Assembly: GCF_000331735.1 (NCBI RefSeq)
Contig: NC_020126.1
Span: forward strand, 6,466,501 to 6,530,500
Direction: 5' to 3'
DNA from: Myxococcus stipitatus DSM 14675
GTDB lineage: Bacteria > Myxococcota > Myxococcia > Myxococcales > Myxococcaceae
DNA length: 64,000 bases
Positions 1 through 7,250 of this stretch are shown here, piece by piece (the stretch's first letter is position 1; each line of letters opens with the position of its first letter). The notes under the pieces were generated by a model. The model saw only the letters and a program-made list of their open reading frames with translations. It was not told where the DNA came from and did not search any database. The position numbers were made by a program, and so were the translations under genes.

Positions 1-767
1 ACGAGGTGGCGCGGCAGGTCCTCTGGGTCAACCTGGGCTGGGCGCTCATCAACCTGCTGCCGGTGCAGCCCCTGGATGGAGGAGACGCGCTCGCGTCGTT
101 CGTGCGGGCCCGTGCGGGCTCCCGCCATGAGCGCGCGCTGCGCATCCTGGGCATCGGCACGTCGGCGGTGATGCTCGGCGGGGCCCTCTGGAGCCGCACC
201 GTCTGGGTGGGCCTGCTGGCCGTGCTGCTGGGATGGCTGAACGTTCGGCAACTTCGACGGCTCCCCCCGCCCCGCCCCGCGCCCGTCCGCCGCATCGCCT
301 CGCAGCGCCCCTCCGCGGAGGGCGCCGTCACGCTCGACGAGCTGCTGGGACGCGGCGCCAGCGCCCCGGCCGGCGGTGGGGAGGCCAGGCCGCCAGGCCC
401 CCGAGCCTCCTCCGTGCAGGAGCGACTTGCCCGCCAGGAGCAGGAGGAACCCGAGCTGCCGCCGGACTCGGCCGCGGTGGGCCAGCTGCTCCTCGACAGC
501 GGGCTCGCGGCCCTGGCGGTGCGCCCGCTTCAAGAAGCCTTCGACCGGGAGCCCTCGGCCCACGCGGGCCACGCGCTGGTCCTCGCGCTGCTGGAGGCGG
601 GCCGCACCGCGGAGCTGTGCGCGCTGCTGTCCGGGCCCCACGCGGCGCACCTGTCCGAGGGGACCCTGTCCACCATCTCCGCCAGGGCGGGCCAGGACCC
701 GGGGCTAACGGACCGCGTCACACTCGCGCGACAGACCCGGGCTCCTAAGTCGGATGAGCGAGGCTGA
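1..767 (+). CDS. Site-2 protease (M50)-like membrane protein, C-terminal part
   Basis: The reading frame is open from the window edge, so the N-terminus with the expected HExxH zinc motif lies outside. What is visible starts with a hydrophobic stretch holding NLLPVQPLDGG, which matches the second conserved motif (N-x2-P-x-P-L-D-G-G) of M50 intramembrane metalloproteases. Two more hydrophobic segments follow. After them comes a roughly 160-residue Pro/Arg/Ala-rich hydrophilic tail containing a helical, TPR-like stretch (GQLLLDSGLAALAVRPLQEA). Such proteins usually cleave membrane-bound substrates within the bilayer; this one's substrate cannot be inferred. The stop is TGA at 765-767. A short GC hairpin (786-808) follows, without a T-run. 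Confidence 0.7.
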   Translation, partial: EVARQVLWVNLGWALINLLPVQPLDGGDALASFVRARAGSRHERALRILGIGTSAVMLGGALWSRTVWVGLLAVLLGWLNVRQLRRLPPPRPAPVRRIASQRPSAEGAVTLDELLGRGASAPAGGGEARPPGPRASSVQERLARQEQEEPELPPDSAAVGQLLLDSGLAALAVRPLQEAFDREPSAHAGHALVLALLEAGRTAELCALLSGPHAAHLSEGTLSTISARAGQDPGLTDRVTLARQTRAPKSDERG

Positions 768-891
768 TTGCCGCGCCGCGCCACCGGCCCCCGTTTGAGC
801 GAGGGGCCAACAGCCCGGCATCTGGGTGCTTGAGACATGGGGCCTCATCCGGGTTATAGGGGCGTCCCCTCCAGCCAGAGGAAGCCCGCGC

Positions 892-1899
892 GTGTCTCGA
901 CCCCGACTCATCAAAGAATCATCCGCGCCGCTCCCGCTCGACAGGGAGCTGCTGGTTCGTATCCACGACCTGATGGTCAAAACGCGCGTCCTCGAGGAGC
1001 GCCTCATCCAGATGTACAAGCAGGGCCACGGCTACTTCTGGATTGGCGGACCGGGCGAGGAGGCGTTCAACGTCCCGCTGGGCCTGCTGATGAAGAAGGG
1101 CCAGGGCCCCGAGTACGACTACCTCCACGCGCACTACCGCCAGTCCGGCACGCTGCTCGCCCTGGGCGAGGAGCCCATCGGCGCCCTGCGGCAGATGAAG
1201 AACACCGCGTCGGACCCGTACTCCGGCGGCCGCAACTTCGCGGGCCACTTCTCGCTGCGCAAGTACAACGTGGCCCCCGTCAGCTCGCCCATCGAGGTGC
1301 AGTACTCCATCGCCCCTGGCACCGCGATGGTGCAGAAGCGCGTGGGCGGCGACGGCATCACCATCGTCACCGGCGGCGACGCCGGCACGGCCGAGGGTGA
1401 TTTCGCCACCTGCCTCGTGTGGAGCAGCCGCCCCGCCAACCCGTTGCCGGTGCTCATCATCGTCACCAACAACAAGTGGGGCATCTCCACCGCGGGCGAA
1501 GGCCAGCACGGCGAGACGCGCGTCAGCGAGCGCGGAAAGGCGTTCAACATCCGCTCGAAGACCATCAACGGCAACGACCCCGTGGAGGCCTACCTGGAGC
1601 TGAAGGAGGCCATGGAGTACGTGCGCACGGAGCGCAAGCCGTTCCTCCTGGAGGCCAACGTGTCGCGCCTGTACGGGCACTCGTCCGCGTCCGGCGCGAA
1701 CTACGTGACGGAGGAAGTCGACTGCCTCAAGGACTTCGAGAAGCGCCTGGAGCAGGACGGCGTGCTCACCCGTCAGCAGATGGACGACCTGCGCAACCGC
1801 TACACCGAGGACATGGCCGCCGCCGCCCGCATCGCCCGGGACGAGCCGCTGCCGGAGCCCGAGAGCATCTGGAAGCACATCTTCGCGGAGGACAAGTAA
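892..1899 (+). CDS. 2-oxoacid dehydrogenase E1 component, alpha subunit
   Basis: 335-residue thiamine-diphosphate-dependent E1 alpha subunit of a pyruvate or branched-chain 2-oxoacid dehydrogenase. The ThDP/Mg signature runs from GGDAGTAEGDF (about residues 161-171) to NN at 193-194, the usual spacing of about 30. It decarboxylates a 2-oxoacid together with the beta subunit encoded 3 bp downstream. I chose the GTG at 892 because AGAGGAA lies about 9 bp upstream and the protein then begins like other E1-alpha chains; an in-frame GTG at 826 would add 22 residues without family resemblance. No E2 or E3 gene is nearby, so the partners are encoded elsewhere. Pyruvate versus branched-chain substrate cannot be decided from sequence alone. 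Confidence 0.9.
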   Translation: MSRPRLIKESSAPLPLDRELLVRIHDLMVKTRVLEERLIQMYKQGHGYFWIGGPGEEAFNVPLGLLMKKGQGPEYDYLHAHYRQSGTLLALGEEPIGALRQMKNTASDPYSGGRNFAGHFSLRKYNVAPVSSPIEVQYSIAPGTAMVQKRVGGDGITIVTGGDAGTAEGDFATCLVWSSRPANPLPVLIIVTNNKWGISTAGEGQHGETRVSERGKAFNIRSKTINGNDPVEAYLELKEAMEYVRTERKPFLLEANVSRLYGHSSASGANYVTEEVDCLKDFEKRLEQDGVLTRQQMDDLRNRYTEDMAAAARIARDEPLPEPESIWKHIFAEDK

Positions 1900-1902
1900 C
1901 CC

Positions 1903-2961
1903 ATGGCCAACATGGCACAGGCCATTCGCATGGCCCTCCACTACGCCGAGACGCACCTGGGCGTGACGGACATCTTCGGTGAGGACGTGGGCGCCCCGCT
2001 GGGCGGCGTCTTCACCTGCACGCAGGGCCTCAAGACGACGTGGAACTCGCCCCTGGACGAGCGCGGCATCATCGGCGCGGCCATGGGCATCGCGATGGGC
2101 GGCGGACGCCCCGTCGCCGAAATCCAGTTCTGCGACTACGTCTACAACACCATCGACCTGTTGAAGCTGGCGGGCAACACCTGCTGGTCCAGCAACGGCG
2201 ACTGGAACCTGCCGATGGTGGTGCGCACCCCGGTGGGCAGCGGCATCCGCGGGTCCATCTACCACTCGCACTCGTTCGACGCGACGATGACGCACATCCC
2301 CGGCTGGAAGGTGGTCATGCCTTCCAACCCGCTGGACGCGTACGGCCTGCTCATCTCCGCGTGCAAGGAGCAGAACCCGGTCATGTACCTGGAGCCCAAG
2401 GCGCTGTTGCGCGTCAAGGGCGAGGAGCGCATCCCGGGCGAGCCCGACGACGACCGCACCCTGTCGAAGCTCATCGACGCGCCGCTGGGAGACCGCTCGC
2501 AGTGGAAGCCCCAGTGGCCGGAGGCGCTGGAGGCGTTCGCGGTGCCCATCGGCAAGGGCAAGCTGGTGCGCGAGGGCAGCCAGGTGACGGTGGTCAGCTA
2601 CGGCCGCACCCTGCCCCTGTGCGCGCGCGCCGCGGCGACGCTCGCCGACGAGGGCATCAGCGTGGAGGTCATCGACCTGCGCTCGCTGTGGCCCTACGAC
2701 TGGGACATGATGAAGGCCTCCATCCAGAAGACGGGCCGCGTCCTGTTCGTCAACGAGGACACCGAGGTCACCAACTTCGGTGAGCACCTGGTGCGCCGCA
2801 CCGTGGACGAGCTCTTCTACTCGCTGCTCGCGCCCCCGCGGCTGTTGGCCGGCAAGTTCGTGCCCGGCATCGGCCTGGCCGACACGCTGGAGATGGCCTC
2901 CGTGCCCCAGCAGAACGACGTCACCACGGCCCTGCGCGCCCTCGCCGGCGAGCAACCGTAA
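1903..2961 (+). CDS. 2-oxoacid dehydrogenase E1 component, beta subunit
   Basis: 352-residue E1 beta subunit (transketolase pyrimidine-binding domain, then transketolase C-terminal domain). Family landmarks are the N-terminal GEDVG, PLDERGIIGAAMGIA, EIQFCDY, a Ser/His-rich stretch (SIYHSHSFDATMTHIPG) and VIDLRSLWPYD near the start of the C-terminal domain. It forms the alpha2beta2 E1 heterotetramer with the preceding gene and is clearly co-transcribed with it: the gap is 3 bp and a GGAGG lies in the tail of the alpha gene. A strong terminator at 3010-3050 closes the operon. In myxobacteria, branched-chain versions supply iso-fatty-acid primers, but assigning that role here is only a possibility. 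Confidence 0.9.
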   Translation: MANMAQAIRMALHYAETHLGVTDIFGEDVGAPLGGVFTCTQGLKTTWNSPLDERGIIGAAMGIAMGGGRPVAEIQFCDYVYNTIDLLKLAGNTCWSSNGDWNLPMVVRTPVGSGIRGSIYHSHSFDATMTHIPGWKVVMPSNPLDAYGLLISACKEQNPVMYLEPKALLRVKGEERIPGEPDDDRTLSKLIDAPLGDRSQWKPQWPEALEAFAVPIGKGKLVREGSQVTVVSYGRTLPLCARAAATLADEGISVEVIDLRSLWPYDWDMMKASIQKTGRVLFVNEDTEVTNFGEHLVRRTVDELFYSLLAPPRLLAGKFVPGIGLADTLEMASVPQQNDVTTALRALAGEQP

Positions 2962-3009
2962 GCGCGGCACCCACAAATACCCCGTGGGTCCGTCCCCACG
3001 GAATACCTC

Positions 3010-3050
3010 GGGCCGCCGTTCCTCTTTGGAGGAGCGGCGGCCCTTTCGTT
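3010..3050 (+). terminator. Intrinsic terminator after the E1 operon
   Basis: A 15-bp stem (3010-3024 with 3029-3043, one G.U pair) closes on a 4-nt TTTG loop and is followed by TTTCGTT. It begins 48 bp after the E1-beta stop and lies just before the next start, so transcription of the E1 pair should end here. It is the best rho-independent terminator in the window. Confidence 0.85.
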
Positions 3051-3065
3051 AGAATCCAAACTGCC

Positions 3066-3560
3066 TTGTCACAGCCAATCGTCCGGACCGTCAGCCCCGG
3101 GGCCGCAGATGCCCCCGCCTTCCGCATCCGCCGAGCCCGTCGGGGCGACGCCGAGGCCATGGCCTTGCTCCTTCGCGAGCTCGGCTATCCCCAAGGGACG
3201 GATCAACAAACCGTCCACTGGGTGGTGAGCCATCCGGAGATTGAAATCTTCGTCGCGGGTGACGCGCAGGACCGGCCCGTGGGCATGCTGTCCTTCTCGC
3301 ACCGTCCTCAGCTCCGGCTGCGCGGACGCGTGGCCACCATCGACGAGCTGGTGGTGACGGAGACCTGGCGGCGCCGAGGCGTGGGGCGCGCGCTCATCAA
3401 GCAGATCCTGGAGCGCTGCAAGGTGCTCAGCGCGCGGCAGCTCCAGCTCGTCTCGCCCATGGCCACCACGCCGGAGGCGCGCAGCTTCTACACCGCCTGC
3501 GGCTTCTCCGAGGTGGACGCGGGCGTCTTCCGCCACCTGGAGACCGAAGGCCGCCGCTAG
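3066..3560 (+). CDS. GNAT family N-acetyltransferase
   Basis: 164-residue single-domain acetyltransferase of the GNAT fold. The acetyl-CoA motif A is RRRGVGRALIKQIL (about residues 96-109), preceded by the beta4 strand IDELVV and followed by a motif-B region with FYTACGF, as in RimI/PhnO-like enzymes. The substrate is unknown. The start used is TTG, with no good ribosome-binding site visible, so an internal start is possible. It is separated from the E1 operon by a strong terminator and is probably transcribed alone. Confidence 0.85.
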   Translation: MSQPIVRTVSPGAADAPAFRIRRARRGDAEAMALLLRELGYPQGTDQQTVHWVVSHPEIEIFVAGDAQDRPVGMLSFSHRPQLRLRGRVATIDELVVTETWRRRGVGRALIKQILERCKVLSARQLQLVSPMATTPEARSFYTACGFSEVDAGVFRHLETEGRR

Positions 3561-3605
3561 CCAGGGCGGCCCCCGTCCCGCGGGCTTCGCGTCGCGACTG
3601 CCGTG

Positions 3606-3977
3606 TCAGCGCTTGAAGCTCGCCACGACGCGCTGGAGCCGCTCGCGGTCCTCGTCGCTCACGTCGGTGAAGCGCACGCCGATGGCCTCTTGCTCATCGC
3701 GCACCCAGGCGATGATGCCGGTGAGGTGGAACTCCTCACCCGCGATGTCCATGGACAGCCGCACCTGGGCGCCCACGTCGTAGGCCTTGCGCGTGCGCAG
3801 GCACAGGCCGCCCGCGGAGACGTTGATGGAGAACACGCGCAGGGCCCGCGCGGCGTCTTCCGTCTGCTCGAAGCGGACCGCGAACTTCGCGGTGACACGC
3901 TCATCGGCGCGCCGGTTCGCGTATGCGGCTGAGTCTCCAGTCATCTCCGCTTCCGCCGCCTTGCTAGTCATGTGCAC
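3606..3977 (-). CDS. PilZ domain protein
   Basis: 123-residue protein consisting almost entirely of a PilZ domain, which in this family binds cyclic di-GMP. The N-terminal switch has RRADER (about residues 22-27) and the second motif is NVSAGGLCL, equivalent to the canonical D/N-x-S-x-x-G. Single-domain PilZ proteins act as c-di-GMP-dependent effectors in motility, polysaccharide production or gene control; the partner here is unknown. It is convergent with the GNAT gene, with 45 bp between the stops. Confidence 0.85.
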   Translation of the reverse strand: MHMTSKAAEAEMTGDSAAYANRRADERVTAKFAVRFEQTEDAARALRVFSINVSAGGLCLRTRKAYDVGAQVRLSMDIAGEEFHLTGIIAWVRDEQEAIGVRFTDVSDEDRERLQRVVASFKR

Positions 3978-4168
3978 CCGCTACCCCCAGTCCGCTGCCG
4001 GCGGTGGTCCGCCTTCCCAACGACCGACGGGATTCTGACGCGCCGAGCCGCCCCTTGGGCATCGGTCGTCTGGCAAGTGTCCGCTGCTTTCCAGGCCTGA
4101 TTCAAGGGGCCCCCCACGAATGGGCTCCATCGGATAAGTGCTCCCGGACTTTGATTCGGGAGCAAGGG

Positions 4169-5035
4169 ATGCGTGCGTGGCTCGCGGTGTTGACGGGAAC
4201 CCTCCTGCTGGTGCTCGGGACACCCGGGTGCAGTGACGACAACCCGCACGGGCCCAATGGAGGTGATGACGCGGGGGTGCCGGGACACCCCGATGGCGGC
4301 ATGCCTCCCGTGGATGGCGGCCCCGACTCTGATTTCGCATGCAACGTCGCCAGACAAGAAGGCTGTGAAAATGGCCAGAGCTGCCACTTCGCTGACCTCT
4401 CGGAAGGTCGAACTGGCAGCCAGTGCTTCGCGGCGGCGTGCGACGTCGTCCGGCAGGACTGCGCACAGGGCCAGCGCTGTACCTACGTGAGCGCGGGCGG
4501 CGTGACGGAGCGGCGGTGCGTGGAGGCGGGCGCCGCGACGGAGGGCACCCGGTGCACGCTGGCGCCGACGGATGCGGGCGTCGAGTTCGACACGTGCGCC
4601 TCGGGCCTGTTCTGCAAGGACGAGCGGCTGGGCGATGGAGGCACGGGCTTCTTCTGCCGACGGCTGTGTCATGCGACGCCGCAGTGTGGCGCCTCGGAGG
4701 AGTGCAACACGGTGCTGCGGTTGCCGGGCACCTCGGAGCTGCCCCTGCTGTGTGGACCTCGCTCGCCGCCGTGCGACCCGTTCGCGCAGGGCTGCGCGGC
4801 GCCGCTGAGCTGCTACCCCTCCGCGTCGGGCCCCGTGTGCGCGGGCAGGGGCACGCGGCAGACAGGTGACACCTGTGACTTCAGCAACCAGTGCGCGCCT
4901 GGGAGCACGTGTGTGAACACGGGGCAGGCCCTGCGCTGCCAGCCCTTGTGTCGCCCCTCCGGCACGCCTGCCTGTGCCGCGGGAACGTGTCGTCCACTGA
5001 ATGACAATCCAGGCGTGGGGGCGTGCGTGCCGTGA
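4169..5035 (+). CDS. Cys-rich secreted lipoprotein, unknown function
   Basis: 288-residue predicted lipoprotein. The first 24 residues form a type II signal peptide ending in LGTPGC. A Gly/Asp/Pro-rich linker follows, then about 220 residues with more than 20 cysteines in loosely repeated CxxGxxC-like spacings, suggesting a disulfide-rich extracellular domain. No enzymatic motif is recognised. Such Cys-rich lipoproteins with Asp/Gly linkers are common in myxobacteria. The ATG at 4169 was chosen because it begins the signal peptide and is preceded by an AAGGG; the frame extends upstream without signal features. Confidence 0.75.
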   Translation: MRAWLAVLTGTLLLVLGTPGCSDDNPHGPNGGDDAGVPGHPDGGMPPVDGGPDSDFACNVARQEGCENGQSCHFADLSEGRTGSQCFAAACDVVRQDCAQGQRCTYVSAGGVTERRCVEAGAATEGTRCTLAPTDAGVEFDTCASGLFCKDERLGDGGTGFFCRRLCHATPQCGASEECNTVLRLPGTSELPLLCGPRSPPCDPFAQGCAAPLSCYPSASGPVCAGRGTRQTGDTCDFSNQCAPGSTCVNTGQALRCQPLCRPSGTPACAAGTCRPLNDNPGVGACVP

Positions 5036-5247
5036 AGGACGATTCCCTCGTGGGGCAGCGTTTTCGCCACGCCGGGATATCGCGAGCCACCGCCGGGGCA
5101 GGCCACGCGCCTCGACTGGGAAGCACCGGCCCCCACTTGCTCAGGGGCCGGGGAGACGTGCGTCGTGGGCCGCGGGGCTTGCGCGAGGCGGACCGCTCGT
5201 CGTGAGCCCGCGGGGTGCGCATCCTCCGTCGTCGGGAGGGAGCGACG

Positions 5248-6504
5248 ATGCGACTGTGGCGAACGTGGCTCGGAGTCCTGGCGTGTCTGGGCAGCACGCA
5301 GCTGGCATGCACACCCAGCGACGGGAAGTCCTCCGGCGCCTGGGAGCAGGATGAGTCCTCTTCCGTCACGAGCATGCCCGCCGAAGGGCTGGAGGTCGCG
5401 CCCGCGCTCGTGCTCAACGACGATGGAGGCGTACGCCCCACGCCTCCACCGGCGCCGGTTCCTGGCTTCCAGCCGGGCTTCCATCAAGCGCTGCGCGGCA
5501 ACTTCACCGTGGGCGGCGTCACCACCTTCCGACTGCGCATCCCCATCGCCCGCGCGGGAGAGCGACTTCAGGTGACGTTCCGAGCGGGGGACGGGAGCCT
5601 CACGCTCGAGCGCGCCAGCGTCGCGCGGGCCGGGCCGGACGGCACGCTGCTGTCGGCGCCCGTGCCCCTCGCCTTCGGCGGCAAGCCGGGCTTCACGTCC
5701 GGGCCGAGGACGCTGGTGGCCTCGGACCCCGTCGTCTTCCCGGTGAAGTTCCGCGAGGAGCTGGCCATCACCTTCGAGGCGCGCGGCGCGCTGGCGGCCA
5801 GCACCATCAACGCGTTCCCCGGCAGCACCATCCGCCCGGGCACACACGCGATGTCGTCGGGCACCCTCAGCGGCGAGACCTTCGAGCGCTCCGTGGGCGT
5901 GGCGACGGTGGCCGTGGAAGGACCTCCAGGCCGGGTCTTCCTCGCGGTGGGCGACAGCATCACCGAGGGCTACGTGGACGAGCGCAACGACGCGCGCAAC
6001 GCCTGGCCCGCGTTGGTGGAGTCACAACTGGGAGTGCCCGTGGTCAACGCGGGCGTCAGCGGCCAGGGCTTCTATGACGCCTTGATGCGGCTCGACGGCG
6101 AGGTGCTCGCGGTGAAGGGGGTCACCGACTGCCTGGTGCTCCTGGGGACCAATGACCTGGGCGAAGCGGGAGCCGAGGAGCAGATGGAGGGGCGCATGCG
6201 CCTGCTGGTGCAGCGGCTGGAGCCCTTCTGCCGCGTCTGGGTGAGCACGCTCCTGCCCAAGGAGAAGACGAACTACGGCAGCTACGACCTGGTGAAGTCG
6301 CAGCGGCTGGAGTTCAACGCCTGGCTGCGCGCGGGAGGCGCGGGCGCGGGCATCATCGACCTGGAGGCGGTGACGCGCAGGCCCACCAACGTCCACCTGT
6401 ACCTGCCAGGGCTCACGGCCGACGGCATCCACCCCACCACGGAGGGACATCGGGTCATCGCCACCGAGGTGGCGCGGGTGCTGCGCGAGCGAGGAGCGCT
6501 GTAG
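5248..6504 (+). CDS. SGNH/GDSL hydrolase lipoprotein
   Basis: 418-residue predicted lipoprotein (signal peptide ending LGSTQLAC) with a C-terminal SGNH esterase domain. Block I is AVGDSITEG with nucleophile Ser237, block III is GTNDLGE, and block V is DGIHPTTEGH, giving Asp392 and His395. The roughly 190 residues in front of block I look like a beta-rich accessory domain. Enzymes of this type deacetylate plant or bacterial polysaccharides or act as lipid esterases; the exact substrate is not evident. The start at 5248 is supported by GGAGGG 7-8 bp upstream. It is convergent with the next gene, with only 12 bp between the stops. Confidence 0.85.
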   Translation: MRLWRTWLGVLACLGSTQLACTPSDGKSSGAWEQDESSSVTSMPAEGLEVAPALVLNDDGGVRPTPPPAPVPGFQPGFHQALRGNFTVGGVTTFRLRIPIARAGERLQVTFRAGDGSLTLERASVARAGPDGTLLSAPVPLAFGGKPGFTSGPRTLVASDPVVFPVKFREELAITFEARGALAASTINAFPGSTIRPGTHAMSSGTLSGETFERSVGVATVAVEGPPGRVFLAVGDSITEGYVDERNDARNAWPALVESQLGVPVVNAGVSGQGFYDALMRLDGEVLAVKGVTDCLVLLGTNDLGEAGAEEQMEGRMRLLVQRLEPFCRVWVSTLLPKEKTNYGSYDLVKSQRLEFNAWLRAGGAGAGIIDLEAVTRRPTNVHLYLPGLTADGIHPTTEGHRVIATEVARVLRERGAL

Positions 6505-6516
6505 CGCCCCGAAGCC

Positions 6517-7227
6517 TCAGCCGCGCGGCCCCAGCACGCCGTGGAGCGCGAGCAGCTCCGCCAGCCCCGGAGGCGACAAGAGCCAGTCGTTCTCCGAGGG
6601 CACCCACCGCACCGGTGCCCCCGCCTTCTCCAGCACGGCGTTCACCTGACGGAACAGCGGCTCGAAGGTGGTGGCGGGGGCCTCCCAGTTGCCCTCCCCC
6701 GCCTCGACCTCCACGCCCCCCGGGTCCACGACGAACGCATTGCGGCCTTGCAGCGGCTTCACCGCGAAGCCCGGCAGGTAGGGCTGCATCGCCGCCTCCA
6801 GCCGCTCCAGGAGCGCGCCGTCTTCGTAGGGATGGGCCAGCTCCCAGTCGAAGAACGACGGGAGCTGCGAGGCCAGCTCGGCGCGCAGCGGGTCCTCGCG
6901 GCTGTCGCGCCAGTGGTGCTCCGCGAGCTCCAGGGCCGTGGCCGGCACCTTCAGCTCCCACTGCTCCAGCTTCGCGAGCAGCTCCCCCATGCGCTCCACC
7001 AGCGCGTAGGGCGGCTCCACGCGAGTCACCCAGGCCAGGTCCGCCACGGACTGGCCCCGGCGCACGCCCGACACCGTGTCCCCCACGCGCAGCTGGAAGG
7101 GCGGCGCCCCGGACTCGGGCTCGGGATAGAGGGGCGCGTTGAGCAGCCCTTCCCCCGAGGCCGGACGCAGCCGCGCGAAGCCGTGCTTGGGGTTGACGTC
7201 CTCCACCGTGAACGTGTCCTGGGCCAT
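6517..7227 (-). CDS. Conserved hypothetical protein
   Basis: 236-residue soluble acidic protein that I do not recognise. It has no signal peptide or membrane segment and begins with a short beta-rich region (residues 1-60), then helices. A perfect AGGAGG lies 7 bp before the ATG, so expression is likely to be good. It sits 23 bp downstream of the PEP carboxylase stop on the same strand and may be co-transcribed with it. No function is assigned. Confidence 0.65.
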   Translation of the reverse strand: MAQDTFTVEDVNPKHGFARLRPASGEGLLNAPLYPEPESGAPPFQLRVGDTVSGVRRGQSVADLAWVTRVEPPYALVERMGELLAKLEQWELKVPATALELAEHHWRDSREDPLRAELASQLPSFFDWELAHPYEDGALLERLEAAMQPYLPGFAVKPLQGRNAFVVDPGGVEVEAGEGNWEAPATTFEPLFRQVNAVLEKAGAPVRWVPSENDWLLSPPGLAELLALHGVLGPRG

Positions 7228-7250
7228 CCGTCACCTCCTCGGGGGAAAGA

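Noticed and set aside
786-808. GGCCCC / GGGGCC hairpin after the first gene
   Set aside because: Only 6 bp with an 11-nt loop and no T-run; too weak to call a terminator.
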